From the NCBI GenBank assembly GCA_902464635.1, contig CABQKC010000035.1, positions 1 through 12,301 on the forward strand: a stretch of 12,301 nucleotides of DNA, given 5' to 3'. Source of the DNA: an uncultured Caryophanales bacterium. Its GTDB lineage: Bacteria; Bacillota_I; Bacilli_A; RFN20; CAG-826. Below are positions 7,071 to 12,301 of this stretch, in pieces (within the stretch, counting starts at the first letter, position 1; every line of letters begins with the position of its first letter). A program made the translations under genes and the position numbers. Below the pieces are notes generated by a model. That model did no database searches, was not told the origin of the DNA, and worked only from the letters and a program-made list of their open reading frames with translations.

Positions 7071-7413
7071 GGGATTCGATTTGGCTTTCTTCTCTTTCTA
7101 AGGCTTTATCTAATGATTCGGCTTTATCAAAAGATTCATCAAGAATGAAGGTTATCTTTGGAACTGAATATAAATCCATCTTTTTGGCAAGGGAACTCCT
7201 AACAAAGCCACTTGCCTTTTTTAATTCGGCAAGCTTTGTTTTTGGATGATCTCCGAAGAAAGTAACATAGACTTTCGCCTCGCTATAATCATCATTGACC
7301 ATTACTTCGTTAACGCTAACTAAGCCAATATGTGGATTTTTTATTTCCCTAGAGATAATCTCAGAGATGTCTTTAGCAATGACAGCTTTTATTCTACCTT
7401 GTCTATTGGCCAT
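7054..7413 (-). CDS. rbfA: 30S ribosome-binding factor A
   Basis: A 119-residue RbfA, a small KH-fold protein that binds the 30S subunit late in maturation and supports 16S rRNA 5' end processing and cold growth. Typical features are the N-terminal helix with IAKDISEIISREIKNP, the central strand EAKVYVTFFGD, the KH-type ASGFVRSSLAKKM turn and the VPKITFILDES strand. I chose ATG 7413 (MANRQGRIK) because AAGGAG lies about 7 nt before it; a longer frame from TTG 7431 would add six residues with no ribosome-binding site of its own. The start lies inside infB (11-nt overlap), and the last codons of infB supply the Shine-Dalgarno sequence, so rbfA should be translationally coupled. It is the last gene of the operon. 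Confidence 0.95.
   Translation of the reverse strand: MANRQGRIKAVIAKDISEIISREIKNPHIGLVSVNEVMVNDDYSEAKVYVTFFGDHPKTKLAELKKASGFVRSSLAKKMDLYSVPKITFILDESFDKAESLDKALEREESQIESLKKDA
7201..7243 (+). terminator. candidate terminator of the ttcA-like gene, inside rbfA
   Basis: AACAAAG (7201-7207) and CTTGCC (7211-7216) pair with GGCAAG (7228-7233) and CTTTGTT (7234-7240), giving a 13-bp stem with one 3-nt bulge and an 11-nt loop. The stem runs into a short T run ending at 7243. It lies about 130 nt past the ttcA-like stop. The T run is partly consumed by the stem, so strength is uncertain. Confidence 0.4.
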
Positions 7414-9277
7414 CGCTTTCTCCTTTTTCAATCATCTCATATCCTTCGATGATATCGCCTTCTTTGATGTCATTATATCCATCGATTGTAAGGCCACATT
7501 CATAGCCTTCCTTGACTTCTTTGGCATCATCTTTGAATCTTTTAAGCGATCCAAGTTTGCCTTCATAAATGACAACGCCATTTCTCATGAGACGAATCTT
7601 GCTTCCGTTTTTAAGGAAACCGCTAGTAACATAAGATCCACCGATTGTACCAATCTTAGAAATCTTATAGATATGCCTAATTTCCGCCTGTCCGGTAATA
7701 TTTTCAACCTTTTCGGCAACAACCATACCCTTCAAGGCTTTTTCCATTTCATCAAGCAATTCATAGATTATCTTGTGGAGATGGATTTCGACATGGTTTT
7801 CTTCTGCCATAGTCCTAACTCTAGCATCAGGCCTGACATTGAAGCCAAATATGACGGCGTGGCTAGCATTGGCAAGCAAGACATCGGAATCAGAAATTGC
7901 CCCAGCTGAAGCAAGAAGGACATGAATCTTGACTGAATCATTAGACATTTTCTCCAAATTGGCTTTCAAAGCTTGGGCCGTACCATCGCTATCAGCTTTG
8001 ACAATAACATTGAAATCTTTGATTTTGCCAGCGTTTACTAGGTTATTTAAGTCGTTTAATGACAAGGCGCTAGTTTGCCCTCTAGTGGCTTCTAGTTTGG
8101 CTTGGCTACGTTTTAAGGCAATATCCTTAGCTTGTTTTTCTTCTGGGAAAGCCATGAATCTATCGCCAGCACTAGGAACAGCAGCTAATCCAATAACGGA
8201 AACTGGAGTTGATGGGCCGGCAGACTTAAGAACCTGCCTAAATTCATTGCTCATCCTCCTTATTTTTCCATAAGTTTCGCCAACAACGACAAAATCGCCA
8301 GAATTCAAAGTACCATTTTGGACTAATAAAGTAGCTTTCGGGCCTTCCCCTTTATCTAGATTTGCTTCCAAAACTGTACCTATTGCATATCTAGAAGGAT
8401 TGGCCTTAAGTTCAAGCATTTCAGCCTTTAAGGTAATCATTTCTAGTAAATCATCAATGCCAATTCCTTTTTTGGCAGAAATCTCGCAACACATGACATC
8501 TCCACCATAATCTTCACTAATGACATCATGTGCCATAAGTTCTTCTTTTACTTTTCTAGGATTCGCTCCGGCTTTATCGATTTTATTAACGGCAACAATG
8601 ATTGGAACTCCTGCTGCTTTAGCGTGGTCAATAGCTTCAATTGTCTGAGGCATGACTCCATCATCAGCAGCAACGACTAGAACAACAATATCAGTAACTG
8701 AAGCACCTCTAGCCCTCATTGCAGTAAAGGCAGCATGCCCTGGAGTATCAATGAAAGTAATCTTCTTGCCATGTATTTCTTTTTGGTAAGCACCAATTTC
8801 TTGGGAAATTCCACCAGCTTCAGTATCAACAATATGACTAGATCTAATCGCGTCGATCAAGGTAGTCTTACCATGGTCGACGTGACCCATGATAGTAACT
8901 ACTGGAGGGCGTTCTTTTAAATCTTTTGGATCATCTACTATATCAAGTTCTTCAAAGTTAGTTTCATCAACGACTTTTTCCTTTTTGAAGTCATAACCGA
9001 ATTCAAGACAAATTTCGCCTATGGAATCATCATCAAGAGTCGAATTGATGGTAAATGCCTTATTCTGCATGAAAAGATACTTGATAATATCGGTGGCAGG
9101 TATATTTATAGCCTTTGACAATTCGCCTAGTGTTATAGGCTTAGAATAGACAAATACGCCACCATTGACTTTGGCATATTCGTTTCTCCCTTTTGATTTA
9201 GAAGGAGAGAAATTGCTCATTCTATTATTTACTGGGCCATTATTTTTCTTTGATTGGTAATTGTTCTTTTTGTTCAT
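7403..9277 (-). CDS. infB: translation initiation factor IF-2
   Basis: A 624-residue IF-2, the GTPase that brings fMet-tRNA to the 30S subunit and drives 50S joining. It has a short basic, Asn-rich leader (1-40), one IF2_N domain (about 43-95, YSKPITLGELSKAINIPATDIIKYLF), then the G domain with GHVDHGKT at 131-138, DTPGHAAF from 177 and NKID at 231-234. Domains II, III and the C-terminal tRNA-binding domain follow, including the NVRPDARVRTMAEE region. The length is short for Bacillota (B. subtilis is about 716) and resembles minimal Mollicutes forms with a reduced N-terminus. The ATG is preceded by AAAGGAG with 7 nt spacing. It overlaps ylxQ by 38 nt at its start and rbfA by 11 nt at its end, as expected for a tightly packed operon. 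Confidence 0.98.
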   Translation of the reverse strand: MNKKNNYQSKKNNGPVNNRMSNFSPSKSKGRNEYAKVNGGVFVYSKPITLGELSKAINIPATDIIKYLFMQNKAFTINSTLDDDSIGEICLEFGYDFKKEKVVDETNFEELDIVDDPKDLKERPPVVTIMGHVDHGKTTLIDAIRSSHIVDTEAGGISQEIGAYQKEIHGKKITFIDTPGHAAFTAMRARGASVTDIVVLVVAADDGVMPQTIEAIDHAKAAGVPIIVAVNKIDKAGANPRKVKEELMAHDVISEDYGGDVMCCEISAKKGIGIDDLLEMITLKAEMLELKANPSRYAIGTVLEANLDKGEGPKATLLVQNGTLNSGDFVVVGETYGKIRRMSNEFRQVLKSAGPSTPVSVIGLAAVPSAGDRFMAFPEEKQAKDIALKRSQAKLEATRGQTSALSLNDLNNLVNAGKIKDFNVIVKADSDGTAQALKANLEKMSNDSVKIHVLLASAGAISDSDVLLANASHAVIFGFNVRPDARVRTMAEENHVEIHLHKIIYELLDEMEKALKGMVVAEKVENITGQAEIRHIYKISKIGTIGGSYVTSGFLKNGSKIRLMRNGVVIYEGKLGSLKRFKDDAKEVKEGYECGLTIDGYNDIKEGDIIEGYEMIEKGESDGQ

Positions 9278-9581
9278 TTTTGTCTCCTTTTAAATCCATT
9301 TTCTTCTTTATGGCAAGACTTGATTTCTTATCAGTTATCCCGATTAGGGATATCTCTTCATAACCAAGTGCTTCGCCTAGATTAGCTTTGCTAAATGCCT
9401 CTAATACTTCAATATTGAATTTAGAAGCATAGCTAAGCGCCTTCTTTCTAGTATTTAATGAGCAATCAGTTGCTAATAGAAGCAATTTGGTTTTGGGAGA
9501 ATGGTAACTAGCTTCGCCAAAAAGCAATTTGCCTCCCCTATTTAGTAATCCTATGAATCCTATTAGCTCTTTCTTATTCAT
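9240..9581 (-). CDS. ylxQ: YlxQ, L7Ae-family RNA-binding protein
   Basis: A 113-residue protein of the L7Ae/L30e/S12e/Gadd45 fold, found between ylxR and infB in many Bacillota. The core (residues about 1-90) shows GFIGLLNRGGKLLFGEASY, the strand KLLLLATDCSLNTRKK and ALGYEEISLIGITDKKSSLAIKKKM, matching the family. Relatives bind kink-turn RNA; for YlxQ itself the partner is not well defined. The last 20 or so residues are charged and probably disordered; they overlap the infB start by 38 nt and encode the infB ribosome-binding site. The start overlaps the ylxR stop in an ATGA arrangement, so translation is probably coupled. Orthology is supported by both sequence and position. Confidence 0.88.
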   Translation of the reverse strand: MNKKELIGFIGLLNRGGKLLFGEASYHSPKTKLLLLATDCSLNTRKKALSYASKFNIEVLEAFSKANLGEALGYEEISLIGITDKKSSLAIKKKMDLKGDKNEQKEQLPIKEK

Positions 9582-9814
9582 TTTTCTAGATATTCTTTTA
9601 ATTCCTCACTTATCAATCCAAATCTATTCGACTTGGATTCAAGTAATTTCTTAATCTTTTCCTTATCTTTAATAAGGTAGATACCTCTACCCAATCTAGT
9701 TTGGTCTAGATCGGGATAGAGATATCCATCAATTTTAATTAGGCGTAACAATTCCGATTTATCAAATTGCTGCCTAGAAATTACATCAGTACGGATAGAA
9801 ACCTTATTTCCCAT
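9578..9814 (-). CDS. ylxR: YlxR (DUF448) RNA-binding protein
   Basis: A 78-residue YlxR/DUF448 protein. The open frame runs further upstream into nusA, but that part (about 37 residues) is only the shadow of the nusA acidic tail; the family-like part begins at MGNKVSIRTDV. I therefore place the start at ATG 9814, which gives an 11-nt overlap with nusA; an ATG two codons upstream is possible. The diagnostic GRGIYL follows KSELLRLIKIDGYLYPDLDQ. The usual conserved Cys after the N-terminal Arg is replaced by Asp (RTDVIS). In B. subtilis YlxR (RnpM) has been linked to RNase P and to gene regulation; the same role here is inferred. No clear Shine-Dalgarno sequence is seen, so coupling to nusA is likely. 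Confidence 0.85.
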   Translation of the reverse strand: MGNKVSIRTDVISRQQFDKSELLRLIKIDGYLYPDLDQTRLGRGIYLIKDKEKIKKLLESKSNRFGLISEELKEYLEK

Positions 9815-11624
9815 CGTCATCGTAATATTGGTCGTATTCGCTATATTCGTCATCGATATCGCTTTCATCGATATCATCATAATCCAAGTTGCTCTCTTCT
9901 TCTTCAATGGCGGAGAGTTCTTCATCAGTATAGACAGGTACTGCCTGGACTGTTGGCTTAGTTACTTCGCGTTTGACTTCTTCTTCAGTAATCTTGCGTG
10001 GACGTTTTAGTTTAGAACCAGACTTGGTCTTCTTTTCCTTGGCGGATTCAAGTTCCTTTTCAAGGTCATCAAGAGAAGTTGTAGTCTTGACTTCGATAGT
10101 TTCCTTAGTAACTGGCTCTTCCTTAACTGGAGCGACAGTTTCTTCTTCCTTGACTTTACTAGCTTCTTCTTCAAGGGCTTTTTGGGCCTTGACTTGTTCT
10201 AAGGCAGCCTTAGCTGGGTTAGTGGCTTCAAGAGGGAACATATCTGGAGTTGCACTAGCTTTAGGGGCGACTTTTGGAGTTGGGGCAACTTCTTTTTCCT
10301 TAACCTCAACTTGATTTTCCTCTTCTTGCTTTTTGGCTTCTTCAAGGGCTTTTTCTTTTTCAAGGCGTTCTGCTTCTTCTTTAGCCTTCCTTGCCTCTTC
10401 TTCTTTTCTAGCTTGCTCAAGGGCTTTTTCTTCTTGTTCTTTTATGAAGGCTTGCTTTTCTTTTTGACGCTTATCTTCTTCGTCAAGCTTTTGCCATTCT
10501 TCATAGGTCAAGTATTCGATTTCGTCCATCTTGGCCTTGGATTCTTCAATCATATTTAGCTTATAACCAGTAAGTTTAGAGGCTAGGAATAAATTGGCCA
10601 TCTTCTTGCCATAGCTAACAGGAAGTGTGCCATCTTTAATGATGACATCAGCTTCTTTATTTTCTTCATCTAGATTAAGTCCAATGACTTCGGCTGGACG
10701 GCAGGCTTCGATTATAAAGAAACCTGGAACATAGGAATAATTGACTATATCAATCTTTTCCTTAGAAGATCCATTTCCTAATTGTTGGACAATCTTTTGG
10801 ATTCTAGATCCACCTTGTCCAATGCAAGCCCCAGTCGCATCGACATCGGCTTTAGTAGAGGCAACTGCAACTTTGGAGCGGATACCGGCTTGTCTAGCAA
10901 TAGCCTTGATAACTACGGTTCCATCATATATTTCATGAATTTCTTCTTCGAATAATTTCTTCAAGAATCCTTCACTAGAACGTGTAGCTTCGATTTGAGG
11001 TCCCCTAGATGGCTTGCCATCGATTGGGTTAGCGGATTTGACTTCTTGGATATATACCTTTATTTGGTCCCCAATACGGAAGATTTCATTTCCAATAAGT
11101 TCTTTCTTGCTTAATTCGACAAAAGTAGTCCCGATTGAGACGGTGACGGATTTATCATCAGTCTTCTCGACTGTACCAACAAGCATCTCACCAACCTTAT
11201 CCTTATATATCTTATATAATGCACCACGTTCGGCTTCTGCTAGTTTTTGGCGGAAATTATTCTTGATGGCGTTAGTTGTAACTTTAGAGATATCTTCCAC
11301 TGGGCAAACGACATAATAATCATCTCCGGCAGCATATTTCGGGCTCTTTAATCCTTCATTTGCTTCTTCAGTAGAGATTTCGACATAGTCATCTTTGACT
11401 TCATCTACTACTTTCTTGACTTGGGCAAGGTCAACATGTCCAGTAATCGGGTCAACATGGCAAACGACATTTGTGTCTTCCCATCCGCCCAAATACTTGA
11501 TGTAGGCTCTTACTATGGCCTCTTCCAAAGCGTGGACTACTTCTTCATCGCTGAGTCCTTTGGAATCTGCAACACCTCTAAGGGCATCGACGAAGCTAAT
11601 TTTTTCTTCAGTTTTCTTTTTCAT
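9804..11624 (-). CDS. nusA: transcription termination/antitermination protein NusA with long acidic C-terminal tail
   Basis: A 606-residue NusA. It binds RNA polymerase and nascent RNA and modulates pausing, termination and antitermination. The N-terminal RNAP-binding domain covers about 1-130, the S1 domain 137-200, and KH1 about 228-295 with a GQGG loop at 269-272. KH2 covers about 300-358, but its loop reads GKKM (339-342) where relatives have GKxG. B. subtilis NusA ends near here (371 residues). This protein continues for about 240 residues: a Glu/Lys/Ala-rich predicted coiled coil (about 372-438), a Pro/Ala/Val linker with alternating charges, a basic patch near 530-545 and a very acidic Asp/Tyr-rich end (566-606). 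The start has AGGA 8 nt upstream and lies 22 nt after rimP. Identity is certain; the tail's role is unknown. Confidence 0.97.
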   Translation of the reverse strand: MKKKTEEKISFVDALRGVADSKGLSDEEVVHALEEAIVRAYIKYLGGWEDTNVVCHVDPITGHVDLAQVKKVVDEVKDDYVEISTEEANEGLKSPKYAAGDDYYVVCPVEDISKVTTNAIKNNFRQKLAEAERGALYKIYKDKVGEMLVGTVEKTDDKSVTVSIGTTFVELSKKELIGNEIFRIGDQIKVYIQEVKSANPIDGKPSRGPQIEATRSSEGFLKKLFEEEIHEIYDGTVVIKAIARQAGIRSKVAVASTKADVDATGACIGQGGSRIQKIVQQLGNGSSKEKIDIVNYSYVPGFFIIEACRPAEVIGLNLDEENKEADVIIKDGTLPVSYGKKMANLFLASKLTGYKLNMIEESKAKMDEIEYLTYEEWQKLDEEDKRQKEKQAFIKEQEEKALEQARKEEEARKAKEEAERLEKEKALEEAKKQEEENQVEVKEKEVAPTPKVAPKASATPDMFPLEATNPAKAALEQVKAQKALEEEASKVKEEETVAPVKEEPVTKETIEVKTTTSLDDLEKELESAKEKKTKSGSKLKRPRKITEEEVKREVTKPTVQAVPVYTDEELSAIEEEESNLDYDDIDESDIDDEYSEYDQYYDDDGK

Positions 11625-11646
11625 TTTTATATTCCTATTTTATTAA

Positions 11647-12111
11647 TTAAAATTTAATGGCTAACCTAGCCTTATCAATATCTTTCCTTGGGAAAGTTGC
11701 TTTGCTTAATTTCCCCTTTACCCTAAATTCCATAGTGGCACTTTCTTGATTTATATCAATTAGAGTTCCTTCTAAGATATTTTCTCCCTTATACGGATGG
11801 GACAAATGGATATTTAGATAAGAAGAAGTATATTCGTCTAGATCCTCTAATCTTATTTTCTTTTCTGCCCCAGCAGAAGAAACATCAAGGTTATAAGCCC
11901 CTTCGATTGGATCTTCTTTATCTAGAAGAGAAGAAATCAAATCAGAAACTTCAACTATTTCATCAAGGCTAATCGGCTTAACTCTATCAACAGATATCGA
12001 TAAGCTAGATAAAGGCTTTGAATAATTGAATTTAATTTCATACAGGGAATAGCCTAATTCAGTTAGTGGCTTTTCAATAATTGAAGCGATTTTATTTGCA
12101 ATATCTTCCAT
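11647..12111 (-). CDS. rimP: ribosome maturation factor RimP
   Basis: A 154-residue RimP, which promotes early 30S assembly. Residues about 1-80 form the N-terminal alpha/beta domain (LGYSLYEIKF, LSISVDR, the LDEIVEVSDLISSLLDKEDPI helix). The family motif YNLDVSSAGAEKKI follows, corresponding to the usual Y-x-LEVSSPGxxRP-L; here PG is AG and the Arg-Pro pair is changed. A C-terminal SH3-like barrel ends the protein. It is the first gene of the operon. The ATG is preceded by a near-perfect Shine-Dalgarno AAGGAGGTG (12123-12115), the strongest in the window. A leader of about 80 nt with a hairpin lies upstream. Confidence 0.95.
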   Translation of the reverse strand: MEDIANKIASIIEKPLTELGYSLYEIKFNYSKPLSSLSISVDRVKPISLDEIVEVSDLISSLLDKEDPIEGAYNLDVSSAGAEKKIRLEDLDEYTSSYLNIHLSHPYKGENILEGTLIDINQESATMEFRVKGKLSKATFPRKDIDKARLAIKF

Positions 12112-12134
12112 TTACACCTCCTTAATAAGAGAAA

Positions 12135-12151
12135 GAGTGGCAATGCCACTC
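12135..12151 (-). promoter_or_regulatory. rimP leader hairpin (possible attenuator)
   Basis: A perfect 7-bp GC-rich stem, GAGTGGC and GCCACTC, encloses a 3-nt loop and is followed on the minus strand by TTTCTCTTATT and then the rimP Shine-Dalgarno sequence. Similar GAGTGG/CCACTC hairpins precede rimP in other Bacillota, and a rimP-leader attenuator family has been described. The match to that family is from memory and unverified. A second, weaker pairing (GGAA with TTCC plus CC with GG) is possible at about 12170-12189. Confidence 0.6.
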
Positions 12152-12198
12152 CAAAATATTTGAAATAGCGGAACCTCTACGGGATTTCCAGCGGAATT

Positions 12199-12228
12199 AT
12201 TGTAACATAATCCAAACTTCTTTGTTAA
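12199..12228 (-). promoter_or_regulatory. promoter of the rimP-nusA-infB operon
   Basis: On the minus strand TTAACA (12228-12223) and TACAAT (12204-12199) are spaced by 18 nt, each 5 of 6 to consensus. A TG one base before the -10 makes it an extended -10. The expected start near 12192 gives a leader of about 80 nt. The rest of the 190-nt gap above rimP shows no gene on the minus strand and no clear terminator. Confidence 0.7.
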
Positions 12229-12262
12229 GCCTAAAAGAAGAAAAAACTAGATAGAGAACCAA

Positions 12263-12301
12263 ATGTTGGATAAATATAGGCTTCAGTTGGCATCTTTTTC
12301 C
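12263..12301 (+). CDS. possible 5' end of a divergent gene (partial)
   Basis: An ATG at 12263 opens a plus-strand frame to the window edge, 13 codons reading MLDKYRLQLASFS. The preceding sequence has only a weak AGAGA purine stretch and no clear promoter. It would be divergent from the rimP operon. It is too short to identify and may be chance. Confidence 0.22.
   Translation, partial: MLDKYRLQLASFS

Noticed and set aside
7414..7431. TTG start for rbfA six codons upstream
   Set aside because: ATG 7413 has a well-spaced AAGGAG, which the longer version would translate as codons.
7295..7909. A 204-residue plus-strand open frame opposite rbfA and infB
   Set aside because: It lies wholly antisense to two conserved genes, has no ribosome-binding site, and its composition mirrors their codons.
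9578..9580. UGA read as tryptophan (mycoplasma code)
   Set aside because: TGA ends ylxR exactly where the ylxQ ATG overlaps it, and all tryptophans in the window's genes use TGG.
9815..9925. A 37-residue N-terminal extension of ylxR
   Set aside because: This part is Met/Thr/Asn/Ile-rich sequence produced by the Asp-rich nusA tail in another frame; the DUF448-like region starts at ATG 9814.
10311..10559. Phe-rich plus-strand open frame
   Set aside because: It is the complement of the Glu/Lys coiled-coil codons of nusA and has no other support.
12227..12283. Inverted repeat AAGCCTA / TAGGCTT with 43 nt between the arms
   Set aside because: The arms are short and far apart, with no T tract beside them; not convincing as a terminator or operator.

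Overview
The window looks chromosomal, from a low-GC Bacillota-type bacterium, most likely class Bacilli near the Mollicutes-like or Erysipelotrichia-like lineages. That placement rests on AT-rich DNA, frequent AGG and AGA arginine codons, and the conserved order rimP-nusA-ylxR-ylxQ-infB-rbfA followed by truB-ribF. The standard genetic code applies: tryptophans are TGG and ylxR ends in TGA, so this is not a UGA-Trp mycoplasma. No phage, transposon, CRISPR or tRNA/rRNA gene was seen.

Left part (1-2160, + strand): the possible tail of an upstream gene, a four-helix GtrA-family membrane protein, and an FAD-dependent oxidoreductase of the UDP-galactopyranose-mutase / protoporphyrinogen-oxidase-like group. 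The two full genes are tightly coupled and probably belong to a cell-surface or lipid-linked glycan locus. They end at an intrinsic terminator. Middle left (2161-5849): the ribosome-associated GTPase typA (+) has its own promoter and converges on the minus-strand pair truB-ribF (tRNA pseudouridine 55 and FMN/FAD synthesis). The typA and ribF stop codons overlap.

Middle (5850-7070): a plus-strand TtcA-family tRNA thiolase gene with a long C-terminal extension sits between truB and rbfA, which are often adjacent in Bacillota. It is divergent from truB and convergent, with a 17-nt overlap, with rbfA. Right part (7054-12228, - strand): a compact six-gene operon rimP-nusA-ylxR-ylxQ-infB-rbfA runs from a good sigma-A-type promoter through a short leader with a GC-rich hairpin. 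Most internal junctions overlap. It supplies 30S maturation (RimP, RbfA), transcription elongation/termination (NusA), RNA-binding accessory proteins (YlxR, YlxQ) and translation initiation (IF-2).

Most of the window is ordinary housekeeping DNA and I found no new defence or mobile system. The points worth a second look are the roughly 240-residue tail and degenerate KH2 loop of NusA, the C-terminal domain on the TtcA-like protein, terminators placed inside opposing genes, the rimP leader, and a possible leaderless truB start.
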